Shown: piece after piece, positions 1-7,871 of the stretch
How the letters are laid out: each line of letters opens with the position of its first letter
Position numbering within the stretch: the stretch's first letter is position 1
Source of the DNA: CAIZGX01 sp964511555
GTDB taxonomy: Bacteria; Bacteroidota; Bacteroidia; Flavobacteriales_D; Sanyastnellaceae
Length of the DNA: 45,039 bases
Reading direction: 5' to 3'
Assembly: GCA_964511555.1 (NCBI GenBank)
Contig: CAZEFR010000015.1
Location: forward strand, 1 to 45,039
Notes under the pieces: model-generated
The model's input: the letters and a program-made list of their open reading frames with translations, nothing else
Told to the model about the DNA's origin: nothing
Database searches by the model: none
Program-made: the position numbers and the translations under genes

Positions 1-95
1 AGATTCTTATGTATATATGACCTAAGTATTCATCAGCACAAAATAAAGGAACCCTTCGAACCATTGTTCTTAATCTTTTAAAAGAGAACGGACGC

Positions 96-377
96 ATGTA
101 TGGTTACGAAATAACGCAAAAGGTAAAGGAACTTACCGACGACAAAATACAAATCACGGAAGGAGCTTTGTATCCGCTGCTTCATGCTTTGGAAGCCAGT
201 GAAGACTTAGAGACTGAAGTGGAATATATTGGAAAGCGTCAACGTAAATACTACCGCCTTACAAAGCAAGGCAAGCAAACACGCAAAAAGAAAATAGACG
301 AACTCCGAGAGTTTATGGAGACCCTTCAGATTCTCTTGGATGCGAATAAAGGAACGAGCCATGGTCTCATTAACTGA
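96..377 (+). CDS. PadR family transcriptional regulator (start unclear)
   Basis: Small winged-helix DNA-binding repressor of the PadR family. The recognisable core reads GRMYGYEITQKVKELT, then EGALYPLLHALE, then GKRQRKYYRLTKQGK, which are the helix-turn-helix, recognition helix and wing of short PadR proteins. The only in-frame ATG is at 96, inside the first helix. Family-like sequence (KYSSAQNKGTLRTIVLNLL) continues upstream in frame to base 24, but a TGA at 18-20 closes the frame and no ATG, GTG or TTG lies between. An ATG at 17-19 sits one base out of frame. Either a small insertion broke the normal start or a non-standard start is used. The 3' end overlaps the next gene by 17 nt, the usual pairing of a PadR regulator with a membrane protein it probably controls. 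Confidence 0.8.
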   Translation: MYGYEITQKVKELTDDKIQITEGALYPLLHALEASEDLETEVEYIGKRQRKYYRLTKQGKQTRKKKIDELREFMETLQILLDANKGTSHGLIN

Positions 378-1056
378 CGAACAAGTTGATTTCATTCGAA
401 AAGAAATTGAATCGCATGGAATTAGTTTGCCTGATCTGCAAGCTAATTTGATAGATCACATGTGTACAATCATTGAAAATGAGATGTCGGCTAACGACGA
501 CTTCCACTCGTTCTTTTATTCAATTCTTCCACTTTTTTTTCATGACAACTTACATGAAATTGAAATGGAAACCATTCAATTAATTCATCAACAAAAATTC
601 AAACACATGAAAAAGACTCTGAGCTACCTATTAGCATTTTCCTCTTTCCTACTTGTAACTGGCTCCCTTTTTAAAATACTCCATTTGGCGGGAGCAGCTA
701 TTTTAATTGTCAGCAGTTTGCCTCTTCTAATCATTGGAGCAGTTCTTACGGCGGTTATAAGTGTGAAGCATCAGACGATTCCAAAAACACAAAAAACGCT
801 GACTACACTTATTACCTTGATCGTCTTTTTGTTCGCATTTGGAGGTGTTTTCAAAGTACAACATTGGCCTTTTGCTAACATACTAATGCTTTTGTCTGTA
901 GCCTTGCTCTGCCTTGCTTATGTCCCAATGTACTTTGTGCAACAGCGAAAAACATCTACAGACAGATGGCTTATTGGACTCAACAGCTTCCTTTTTCTTT
1001 TAGCTGGTATTACCATTTTCTTACTCTTCGATTTAAGAGCACCGCTATTTCCATAA
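361..1056 (+). CDS. Membrane protein co-encoded with PadR regulator
   Basis: Start chosen at 361 because AAAGGA lies about 9 nt upstream; an in-frame ATG at 340 has no such support. The first 80 residues are soluble and helical, resembling the N-terminal part of PadR-linked membrane proteins. Then come about six hydrophobic segments arranged as three pairs. Two of them carry a repeated motif (GSLFKILHLAGAAIL and GGVFKVQHWPFANIL) like the FKxxHxxGA motif of GldL, the gliding/T9SS motor protein. It is too short and lacks the GldL C-terminus, so I do not call it GldL. It is probably an inner-membrane protein regulated by, or signalling to, the overlapping PadR gene. Function unknown. Confidence 0.75.
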   Translation: MVSLTDEQVDFIRKEIESHGISLPDLQANLIDHMCTIIENEMSANDDFHSFFYSILPLFFHDNLHEIEMETIQLIHQQKFKHMKKTLSYLLAFSSFLLVTGSLFKILHLAGAAILIVSSLPLLIIGAVLTAVISVKHQTIPKTQKTLTTLITLIVFLFAFGGVFKVQHWPFANILMLLSVALLCLAYVPMYFVQQRKTSTDRWLIGLNSFLFLLAGITIFLLFDLRAPLFP

Positions 1057-1086
1057 AAAAAAGGGGCTTCGGCCCCTTTTTTCTTT
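1054..1086. terminator. Bidirectional intrinsic terminator
   Basis: GGGGC-TTCG-GCCCC stem-loop at 1063-1076 with A residues before it and a run of T after it. It separates the plus-strand membrane gene from the convergent ferredoxin gene and can end transcription from both sides. Confidence 0.9.
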
Positions 1087-1100
1087 TTCTTCAATTGCAT

Positions 1101-1451
1101 TTACAAATGCATAAACTCTTTCTTCTTCAACAAATATTCTTCTGTCTCTCTAAATTCTGGATCGTCTACGCAGCAGTCTACTGGACATACTGCCGCACAT
1201 TGAGGCTCGTCGTGAAAACCTACACACTCGGTGCATTTGTCTGAAACGATGTAGTAAACATCCATGCTCTTTGGCTCTTGAAGTCCGTCTGCATCAACTT
1301 CACCACCGCCGTTCAATGGGGTCATGATACCACGAAGCCCTGTCCCCTCGCTATACTTCCACTCTGCTCCACCTTCGTAGATGGCGTTGTTTGGACACTC
1401 TGGTTCGCATGCACCGCAGTTGATGCACTCGTCTGTAATCATTATTGCCAT
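1101..1451 (-). CDS. 4Fe-4S dicluster ferredoxin
   Basis: A 116-residue ferredoxin of the 2[4Fe-4S] Alvin/YfhL-like type. The first cluster motif has Cys at 9, 12, 15 and 19 (CINCGACEPECP); the second has Cys 73, 76, 85 and 89 in CTECVGFHDEPQCAAVCP, followed by CC at 93-94. The 8-residue insertion between the second and third Cys of the second motif is characteristic of the Alvin type. About 45 residues separate the motifs, longer than in minimal clostridial ferredoxins. It is a cytoplasmic low-potential electron carrier. It is transcribed divergently from the acyl-CoA reductase gene across 58 nt, so the two may share regulation. Confidence 0.95.
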   Translation of the reverse strand: MAIMITDECINCGACEPECPNNAIYEGGAEWKYSEGTGLRGIMTPLNGGGEVDADGLQEPKSMDVYYIVSDKCTECVGFHDEPQCAAVCPVDCCVDDPEFRETEEYLLKKKEFMHL

Positions 1452-1490
1452 ATTCTGCTATTTATCTAAATTCAACCTTAATTTCGCGTG

Positions 1491-1498
1491 CAAATTTA
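1491..1498 (-). promoter_or_regulatory. Predicted -7 box of the ferredoxin gene
   Basis: TAAATTTG on the minus strand matches the Bacteroidota consensus TAnnTTTG. It lies 39 nt upstream of the ferredoxin ATG. A TTG lies about 20 nt further upstream, inside the start of the divergent gene. Confidence 0.5.
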
Positions 1499-1509
1499 AT
1501 ACACCTACG

Positions 1510-2565
1510 ATGAATTCAACTCTAGAACAACGAATTCAAACATTTGTTCAACTGGGACAGGCCCTGCAGAACTTTTCAGACAAAAAAGAATGGCCTGGAT
1601 ACGTATGCGGATTAACCGAAGAGGAGTTCAATGGAGTAAATGACGTCATTGAATCGGCGTTTACCTTCAACGGATGGTTCACACCTGCGAATGTTCGTCA
1701 AGCCCTTACCGCTTGGTCGAATGAATTAACCCTAGAGAAGCTTTCCGCTTGGACTAATGGAGTTTCATTCTCGAGCAAACCAAAGACTGTTGCGATCATC
1801 TGTGCTGGAAACATCCCTATTGTTGGATTTCATGATATTCTTTCTGTTCTCATTACTGGGAACAACGCATTAATCAAATTAAGTTCAGACGACCCTATCC
1901 TTATTCCTGCTCTTTTGAAGATTGCCGGTAAATTTGAAAACGATTTCGATTTGAACTATTCATTTTCAAGAGGAAAACTCGAAGACTTCGAAGCCGTAAT
2001 TGCTACCGGAAGTAATTCAACCGCGGTTCATTTCCATAATTATTTTGGGAAGTATCCGCACATCATTCGTCAAAACAGAAACAGCGTAGCTATTCTCGAT
2101 GGAAATGAAACACCCGAGCAGATTGAGAAATTAGGAAACGACCTTTTCGATTACTTCGGTTTAGGCTGCCGCAATGTGACCAAGCTATATCTGCCCATTG
2201 ATTTCGATCTAGACAGAATATTTAATGGGATATTCAGCTTTCAGTCCATTGCCACCCACAACAAATACGCAAACAACTATGACTACAACAAAGCTGTTTG
2301 GTTGTTGAACAATGAAGATCTCTTGGAAAACGGATTTGTTCTTTTCAAGGAAGACAAAAACATTGCATCGCCTGTAGCTTCCGTATTTTACGAACGCTAT
2401 GAAAACAAAGAGGCGTTGCTTCAGCATTTGGATAATCATGCCGACCAAATACAATGTATTGTTGGAAATGATTTCATTCCATTTGGGAACAGTCAGTGTC
2501 CAGCCCTCACCGATTACGCAGACAATGTGAACACACTTGATTTTTTAAATTCCTTGAACGCATAA
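1510..2565 (+). CDS. Acyl-CoA reductase (LuxC-like)
   Basis: A 351-residue protein of the LuxC/acyl-CoA reductase family in the aldehyde dehydrogenase superfamily, which reduces fatty acyl-CoA to aldehyde with NADPH. Visible landmarks are the Rossmann segment AIICAGNIPIVGFHDIL (about residues 95-111), the SSDDP motif (125-129), and the catalytic Cys 220 in FGLGCRNV, preceded by the conserved RQNRNSVAIL. The ATG at 1510 is used because the longer frame back to 1381 overlaps the divergent ferredoxin and adds sequence foreign to the family. The protein is shorter than luminous-bacterium LuxC, which is normal for Bacteroidota copies. The neighbouring ferredoxin could supply electrons, though that is inference. 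Confidence 0.88.
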   Translation: MNSTLEQRIQTFVQLGQALQNFSDKKEWPGYVCGLTEEEFNGVNDVIESAFTFNGWFTPANVRQALTAWSNELTLEKLSAWTNGVSFSSKPKTVAIICAGNIPIVGFHDILSVLITGNNALIKLSSDDPILIPALLKIAGKFENDFDLNYSFSRGKLEDFEAVIATGSNSTAVHFHNYFGKYPHIIRQNRNSVAILDGNETPEQIEKLGNDLFDYFGLGCRNVTKLYLPIDFDLDRIFNGIFSFQSIATHNKYANNYDYNKAVWLLNNEDLLENGFVLFKEDKNIASPVASVFYERYENKEALLQHLDNHADQIQCIVGNDFIPFGNSQCPALTDYADNVNTLDFLNSLNA

Positions 2566-2606
2566 GAAATAGGCAAGATTTGAATTCATTCAGCTTAATC
2601 GCGACT

Positions 2607-2614
2607 TATATTTG
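2607..2614 (+). promoter_or_regulatory. Predicted -7 box of the lipoprotein gene, adjacent to its ATG
   Basis: TATATTTG, an exact TAnnTTTG match, ends 4 nt before the ATG at 2619. With a 5-nt box-to-start distance the transcript would begin at the A of the ATG, giving a leaderless mRNA. Confidence 0.6.
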
Positions 2615-2618
2615 AAAC

Positions 2619-3752
2619 ATGAACAAGATTTTTTCTTTATCGGCTATTGCGGCCGTTTCATTAGCTGTTTTTTCTTCGTGTGAGACCGAGGTTGATTTGA
2701 CCGCTCCGTATGCGAGCACAACTGTCGTTTTCGGATTATTAGATCCACAAGCTGACACGCAATTCGTGAAGATTACAAAGACTTTTTTAGGTGATGGGAA
2801 TTTGAACGATTACGCTATGATTCGTGACAGTTCTGAATACAAGTGGGAGGAATTTAACTCATTAAGAATAGATGAGTATCTACCGGGAAATCCAGTTCCG
2901 ATTCCACATAACTTATTACCAATTACTATCAGCAATAAAGACGTAAATGGAATGTTCTACGGACCCGAACAGACCGTCTATTATCTTCCAACTCCAACAG
3001 GACTAAATCCGAACGCAACCTACAAACTCGTTGCCGATTTTGTTTCTCGTCCAGATATTTTCGCATGGACCAACGTTATACCTTCGGCAAGTGTTTTCTT
3101 TCAAAGTCCACAATCAAACTTAGGGCTTTCGTTCGCATCTACGAACACCGTAACAGGCGCCATTAATTACAGAGATAATGTTTCCATTCGTTGGACCCCC
3201 ATTGACAATGCAGAGATCTATGATCTTGCATTGCGTTTTTACTACACTGAAAATTTATACGCAGACAACGCACTCACTCAACTAATTTCCTCTACGCCTA
3301 AATTTTTAGATTGGAAAATTGGAACCTTCAATGCAGATGATATTGATTTGAATTCTGGTTACTACAATTTGACTTTCAATGCAGAGCCATTGTTCTCCTA
3401 CATAGGCATAAACCTTCCAACCAACACACGTATACGCCGCGAAGTTGGCACCTATGATGGAACTAAAACTCGCGCGTGGGAATTACGTATGGGCTTAGCC
3501 AACGATGAACTGAAAACATATATCAATGTGAACAATCCGGTAACTGGAATTATTCAAGAGCGTCCAAGTTACACGAATGTTGTAGGCGGTCTTGGTTTAT
3601 TTGCATCACGTGCAAGTGCATTCGTATTAAACATTCCTTTAGAATCTGGAAACGGGACCAGCAACATTAATGCGTTAATGAATGGCATCTACACTTCAGA
3701 TTTGAACTTCTGTGATCCCAATCCGAGTAACACCGAGTTTACTTGCAACTAA
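2619..3752 (+). CDS. DUF4249-like outer-membrane lipoprotein
   Basis: A 377-residue exported lipoprotein. The signal peptide ends in the lipobox FSSC with the acylated Cys at residue 21, followed by ETEVDLTAPYASTTVVFGLL. Acidic residues after Cys, then a beta-rich domain with a VKITKTF-type strand, resemble DUF4249 lipoproteins, which often accompany outer-membrane TonB-dependent receptors. No receptor gene is adjacent here. The rest is beta-strand rich with no catalytic motif. The DUF assignment rests on pattern resemblance only; the lipoprotein call is firm. It has its own promoter and is followed by a strong terminator, so it is monocistronic. Confidence 0.75.
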   Translation: MNKIFSLSAIAAVSLAVFSSCETEVDLTAPYASTTVVFGLLDPQADTQFVKITKTFLGDGNLNDYAMIRDSSEYKWEEFNSLRIDEYLPGNPVPIPHNLLPITISNKDVNGMFYGPEQTVYYLPTPTGLNPNATYKLVADFVSRPDIFAWTNVIPSASVFFQSPQSNLGLSFASTNTVTGAINYRDNVSIRWTPIDNAEIYDLALRFYYTENLYADNALTQLISSTPKFLDWKIGTFNADDIDLNSGYYNLTFNAEPLFSYIGINLPTNTRIRREVGTYDGTKTRAWELRMGLANDELKTYINVNNPVTGIIQERPSYTNVVGGLGLFASRASAFVLNIPLESGNGTSNINALMNGIYTSDLNFCDPNPSNTEFTCN

Positions 3753-3766
3753 GAAATTATTTAGCG

Positions 3767-3797
3767 TAAAAAAAGGGAGCTCTTGCTCCCTTTTTTA
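3767..3797. terminator. Bidirectional intrinsic terminator
   Basis: An A-run followed by GGGAGC-TCTT-GCTCCC and a T-run forms a long stem between two convergent genes (ending at 3752 and 3814). It can serve both strands. Confidence 0.9.
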
Positions 3798-3813
3798 ATT
3801 TTACAGACTTGAA

Positions 3814-4863
3814 TTATTTCTTCAAGAAATATGTTTCACTTGTTGCTGTTTTGAGGAAGTATAATCCAGTTGCCAATGCGCTCACTTCAATCTGAGAATT
3901 ATCGGAAAAACTTCCTTCCATTACCCGTTTTCCTTCCATGTTATAAACCGAGTAAGGAACGTTGTATGCTCCTTCCCATTTAACAGTTAAGTAATCTGTT
4001 GTTGGATTAGGAAACACAGCGAATTGCGGTGCGCTTGATTCTAAAACGCTTATCGGTTGGGCAGATACCAACACACCACTATTTGCTCCAGCGGTATAAT
4101 TCACTTGAACCAAGGGAACCAAATGCTCTTGAACCAAGAACTTATATTCAATTGCTTCTGGACGATCGAATTGAAAACCGAAGCCAAAAAGATCTACGTA
4201 AATTGAATCTGAAGCATTGATGGTTGTCTTTACACGAAGCGCTTGATAAGTCGTCCCGAAAAAATTCACAGTACCCCAACCGTCAACTTCATTCACACGT
4301 GTTTGATTTGTTTTTCTATAGCCTAAAGTTGGAATTTGAATAACTTGTTCGGAAACGCTCGTATGCAGGTCTCCAAAAGCTACTGGATAATCATAGACCA
4401 CATCTACAGGACTCGCTTGTTGAGGAATAGGAATGCCGCTCACCGTTGCACCTACGCCTACAATGGCGTATCTGCTATTGTTGTTTTGATAGTATGAATA
4501 GATGTCTTCCAACGTAACCGGCAAACCTTGAAGATTTCCCCCCAATTCTGCTAAGCCAACAGCAAAATCCGAGTTATGCTCTGAATCGAATGGACTGTTA
4601 AAAAAGATTTGGTAGGTGAACGGAGTCGTTGAAATATCTACACACTCCGTTTGCTGAATATTTCCGCTAAGCGTAAGATTCGACTCATCGAAATTCCAAA
4701 CATGGTTCGGACCTGTATCTCCTTCGTTGAAGTTTCCAACATAAGTTGCGTTCTCTTGCGAGAGAATATCGCCACCAAGTGGCAAATGGTTTTTCGTTAT
4801 TGTGATTTGAGCTCCAAGACAAAACGGAGCAAAGAAAGAAGCAGCAAGTAAAAGTTTTTTCAT
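3814..4863 (-). CDS. Secreted T9SS cargo protein, type A sorting domain
   Basis: A 349-residue secreted protein of unknown function. An N-terminal signal peptide (MKKLLLAASFFAPFCLGAQ) is followed by a beta-rich middle region without recognisable catalytic residues. The C-terminal 70 residues form a Por secretion-system type A sorting domain: FAVFPNPTTDYLTVKW, then YNMEGKRVMEG, then LATGLYFLK, with the terminal YFLKK. The protein should cross the outer membrane by T9SS and be released or anchored after cleavage of the C-terminal domain. It is monocistronic and ends against the shared terminator. Confidence 0.88.
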   Translation of the reverse strand: MKKLLLAASFFAPFCLGAQITITKNHLPLGGDILSQENATYVGNFNEGDTGPNHVWNFDESNLTLSGNIQQTECVDISTTPFTYQIFFNSPFDSEHNSDFAVGLAELGGNLQGLPVTLEDIYSYYQNNNSRYAIVGVGATVSGIPIPQQASPVDVVYDYPVAFGDLHTSVSEQVIQIPTLGYRKTNQTRVNEVDGWGTVNFFGTTYQALRVKTTINASDSIYVDLFGFGFQFDRPEAIEYKFLVQEHLVPLVQVNYTAGANSGVLVSAQPISVLESSAPQFAVFPNPTTDYLTVKWEGAYNVPYSVYNMEGKRVMEGSFSDNSQIEVSALATGLYFLKTATSETYFLKK

Positions 4864-4881
4864 TTCGATAAGGTTGTTTAA

Positions 4882-4889
4882 CGAAGGTA
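4882..4889 (-). promoter_or_regulatory. Possible -7 box of the T9SS cargo gene
   Basis: TACCTTCG on the minus strand differs from TAnnTTTG at one position and lies 18 nt upstream of the ATG at 4863. No clear -33 TTTG was seen at the right distance. Confidence 0.35.
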
Positions 4890-4956
4890 TAAAATTTAGT
4901 TAATATGTTGTGAGCAAAATTTTCAAGTTGGTTGTCACACGCCTAAGTAAGCAGAG

Positions 4957-4964
4957 TACTTTCG
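4957..4964 (+). promoter_or_regulatory. Possible -7 box of the winged-helix gene
   Basis: TACTTTCG, one mismatch from TAnnTTTG, lies 37 nt upstream of the ATG at 5002. A TTG about 22 nt upstream (GGTTGTC) could be the -33 element. Confidence 0.4.
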
Positions 4965-5001
4965 TTGGAAAGCTTAACCAAAACTTTTTGAGATTTTAAA
5001 C

Positions 5002-5277
5002 ATGGATAAATACGATTTCGTAATCTTAGATATCATTCAGACTTTCCGCAAGAATAACAAAAGTCAGTACATTAAACTCAATCAATTAGAGGCGAATTTT
5101 TGGACGCGTATTCAACGCGACGCTGCCCACCAGACACACAGCACACAACTTGGCGAACGTGTTACGAAATTATATCTAGAAGGTTATATCGTGAACAAAG
5201 GTGGACTTGGTTACAATGTAACAAAGAAAGGTAAGGAACAAATTGTTGTCCTTTCCAATCTTGAAGAGATTGCTTAA
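5002..5277 (+). CDS. Small winged-helix-like protein
   Basis: A 91-residue protein without a close family I can name. The order is helix (YDFVILDIIQTFRKNNKSQ), helix (LNQLEANFWTRIQRD), then GERVTKLYLEGYIVNKGGLGYNVTKKGKEQI. The last part looks like the recognition helix and wing of a winged-helix DNA-binding domain, with LYLEGYI- - -GLGYNVTKKGKE resembling the C-terminal end of MarR/PadR-like domains. A small transcription factor is a reasonable guess. Its stop codon overlaps the stop codon of the convergent phoH-like gene by 3 nt, so neither gene has room for its own terminator. Confidence 0.65.
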   Translation: MDKYDFVILDIIQTFRKNNKSQYIKLNQLEANFWTRIQRDAAHQTHSTQLGERVTKLYLEGYIVNKGGLGYNVTKKGKEQIVVLSNLEEIA

Positions 5278-6611
5278 AGCATCTCGTTTGCCAAATTAGC
5301 TAGCTCACTTCTCTCTCCTTTTTCAAGCGTAATGTGACAATATAAATCTTGTCCTTTCAATCTGTCCATGACGTATGACAATCCGTTTGACTGCTCATCT
5401 AAATATGGCGTATCAATTTGACGAACATCTCCAGTTAAAATAACTTTTGTATTCTCCCCCGCACGCGTAATGATTGTCTTCACTTCATGCGGAGTCAAGT
5501 TTTGCGCTTCATCAATGATGAAAACACAATTCGACAAACTTCTTCCGCGAATAAAAGCCAAGGGAGTAATCATAATTCTGCCGTCTGCCTGCATCTCATC
5601 AATTACTTTACGCTTTTTTTCATTTTCAGAATATTGTTTCTTAATGAAATTTAAATTATCGAAAAGCGGTTGCATATAGGGCGAAACTTTCTCTTCTGCG
5701 TCTCCGGGAAGGAAACCAATGTCTCTGTTTGAAAGTGGAATAATTGGTCGCGCCAAAATGAGCTGATCAAAACCATTGCGCATTTCCAATGAGCCTGCTA
5801 GTGCGAGAAGTGTTTTTCCGGTTCCTGCAACTCCACTTATTGTCACTAATTTAATTTCCGGATTCATAATAGCGTGCAGCGCGAATGCTTGCTCTGCATT
5901 CTTGGGTTTAATGCCCATTGCATAGACCTTATCAATGCGCTCAACGTTTTTTTCTACTCCGCCATGAAAAGCCAGGGCGCTTGACGTACCTGACTTCAAT
6001 ACATAAAAATGATTGTTGTGCTTTTCTTTCCCTAAGACTTTGGCGTCTTTCAATTCACCGGCTGTGTAAAGCTTTCGAATGGCCTCAGCAGAAACGTTTT
6101 CCAACACACTGTAACCCCTATAGGCAGTAACACTTTCTTTAACCTTTCCTGTCTTATAATCTTCAGCAACAATATCCAATGCCTTCCCTTTGATACGAAG
6201 ATTTATGTCTTTGGTAACTAGCACCACCTTGCTGCGCTTCTCTTGCTTCTGCAATACGATTGCAGCATTTAGAATTTTGTGATCGTTCTTTTTCGACTGG
6301 AAAATTGCTTCGGCATCGTCATTCGCCGACAAATCAACATCGAGAATTATCTTGAATTTTCCACCATGGCCATTTCCAAGGGGAATCCACGAATTCAAGG
6401 TGTGAGCTGAAGACAATCTGTCGATAATACGAATGGTTTCACGCGCTTCGAAATTCTTATTCTCGTTACCCACTTTAAACTTATCCAACTCTTCCAAAAC
6501 CGTTATGGGAACAGCAACGTAGTTGTCTTCAAAACTATTAATACTGTTGTGGTCGTGCAGTAGAACTGAGGTGTCTAGCACATAAATTTTTCTTTGTTTG
6601 CGAAGTGCCAT
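5274..6611 (-). CDS. PIN domain/PhoH-like ATPase
   Basis: A 445-residue fusion of an N-terminal PIN nuclease domain and a C-terminal PhoH ATPase domain (PhoH2/YlaK-like). The PIN acidic residues include D13 (VLDTSVLLHD) and the EE pair at 40-41 (ITVLEELDKF). The PhoH domain has Walker A at about 259-267 (GVAGTGKT) and Walker B at 363-368 (FIIDEAQNL), followed by the TGD sensor motif. Proteins of this architecture are reported as RNA helicase/nucleases. The transcript has its own promoter-like box just upstream. The 3' end overlaps the convergent winged-helix gene. Confidence 0.93.
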   Translation of the reverse strand: MALRKQRKIYVLDTSVLLHDHNSINSFEDNYVAVPITVLEELDKFKVGNENKNFEARETIRIIDRLSSAHTLNSWIPLGNGHGGKFKIILDVDLSANDDAEAIFQSKKNDHKILNAAIVLQKQEKRSKVVLVTKDINLRIKGKALDIVAEDYKTGKVKESVTAYRGYSVLENVSAEAIRKLYTAGELKDAKVLGKEKHNNHFYVLKSGTSSALAFHGGVEKNVERIDKVYAMGIKPKNAEQAFALHAIMNPEIKLVTISGVAGTGKTLLALAGSLEMRNGFDQLILARPIIPLSNRDIGFLPGDAEEKVSPYMQPLFDNLNFIKKQYSENEKKRKVIDEMQADGRIMITPLAFIRGRSLSNCVFIIDEAQNLTPHEVKTIITRAGENTKVILTGDVRQIDTPYLDEQSNGLSYVMDRLKGQDLYCHITLEKGERSELANLANEML

Positions 6612-6627
6612 AATCGATTGGTTTCAA

Positions 6628-6635
6628 CGAATATA
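6628..6635 (-). promoter_or_regulatory. Predicted -7 box of the PIN-PhoH gene
   Basis: TATATTCG on the minus strand, one mismatch from TAnnTTTG, ends 16 nt upstream of the ATG at 6611. Confidence 0.45.
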
Positions 6636-6686
6636 TTCGCTTCAATCATTCAACCTAAAAAATAGAAAGGCGAGTTATTAACCAAC

Positions 6687-7868
6687 TTAAACTAAGCGAT
6701 TTTGGAAAAACTTAACACTGTGGTAAAGGAAAGACAACAACAGCAACAGCACGAGTGCAAGACCTATCCCACCCTCGTCGAATGCCTTTGAGCAGGCTTT
6801 ACCAACAATATCAGGGCTGTTGAAAAGAAAAGGAACAGATGCACAAAGAAGTATGGTAGCCCCGACAATTTTACCTTTATTACTCCATGTTGCAATGGTG
6901 ATGAGCATCATTAAAAAGAAAGGCATTGCCCATAAAAAATGCTCCGTGTCAGTGTGTGTTAAAACAGGAATTAAAGCCAATAGAACAAGAGCTTCCTTCG
7001 ATTGAAATCCCATTCCTATCTTCTTCCAAATAAACGTTAAATAGGCAACTCCTGCTATTCCCAAACCTATAAGCACAGTGGCAATCGGAATGACTGCCAT
7101 GTGCAGGGATGAAAGAACTTTCTGGATGAAGAAGTAAATGGTGTTCGGGCTATGATCCAATTGCACGTTATGCGCTTGAACTGCCTTCAGCCATTGCGTA
7201 TGAAGAACAATAAATCTATTTGGAACGCAGAAGACTAAGGTTATAGCCATTCCTATTAAACCGACAATTGTATACAAAAGAACTCTCCATTCTTTTTTCA
7301 AAATGAAATATGGAAGGAGTATTAAAAAATGAATTTTGAAACACAAGACAACGGCATAGATTAATCCAGCCTTTGCATGCTGCTTGCTCTCAATGGAACG
7401 AACGGCCCAAAGCGTTAACAAGAGAAGAAGCCCATTGACGTTTCCTAAAAACAATTCTCGTTCGAGTTGATCTCCGAAAAATAAAACCGTAACAATTAAA
7501 AAGAACCACACTTCCTTTCCCCATTCATACGACTTGAAAAAAGTTTGCTTGAATTCATTCAACAACAAGAGAATAATTCCAGTATTGACGAGGTAAAATA
7601 AGACAGCAGCTACGTCATACTTCAACCATGCAAAAGGAAGAAAGGGAACTAAAATTTCCGGAGAGTATTTGTAATATCCACTCGACAATCCGAATGCCTT
7701 GCCATACACTTGTTCTCCATTCATTAAAGCGTCGGCTGCTCCGTAATACACATTGAAATCGCTTAATTGAAAACGATGATTAATAAAGAGAAGCACGAGG
7801 TATAAAACAGGAAAGAGCGCGAACCATCGCGCTCCCTTCCAAAAATATTTAAATTCTTCTTTCAGCAT
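6687..7868 (-). CDS. GT87-family membrane glycosyltransferase (DUF2029)
   Basis: A 393-residue polytopic membrane protein with about ten hydrophobic segments. It carries the hallmark N-terminal motif of GT87/DUF2029 polyprenyl-phosphate-dependent glycosyltransferases: FQLSDFNVYYGAADALMNGE, with the acidic D in the first periplasmic loop, followed by GYYKYSPEILVPFLPFAWL. In mycobacteria such enzymes are mannosyl- or arabinofuranosyltransferases; the sugar here is unknown. The ATG is 3 nt after the stop of the upstream T9SS gene, so the two are cotranscribed. It is a likely inner-membrane enzyme in surface glycan assembly. Confidence 0.85.
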   Translation of the reverse strand: MLKEEFKYFWKGARWFALFPVLYLVLLFINHRFQLSDFNVYYGAADALMNGEQVYGKAFGLSSGYYKYSPEILVPFLPFAWLKYDVAAVLFYLVNTGIILLLLNEFKQTFFKSYEWGKEVWFFLIVTVLFFGDQLERELFLGNVNGLLLLLTLWAVRSIESKQHAKAGLIYAVVLCFKIHFLILLPYFILKKEWRVLLYTIVGLIGMAITLVFCVPNRFIVLHTQWLKAVQAHNVQLDHSPNTIYFFIQKVLSSLHMAVIPIATVLIGLGIAGVAYLTFIWKKIGMGFQSKEALVLLALIPVLTHTDTEHFLWAMPFFLMMLITIATWSNKGKIVGATILLCASVPFLFNSPDIVGKACSKAFDEGGIGLALVLLLLLSFLYHSVKFFQNRLV

Positions 7869-7871
7869 TTC

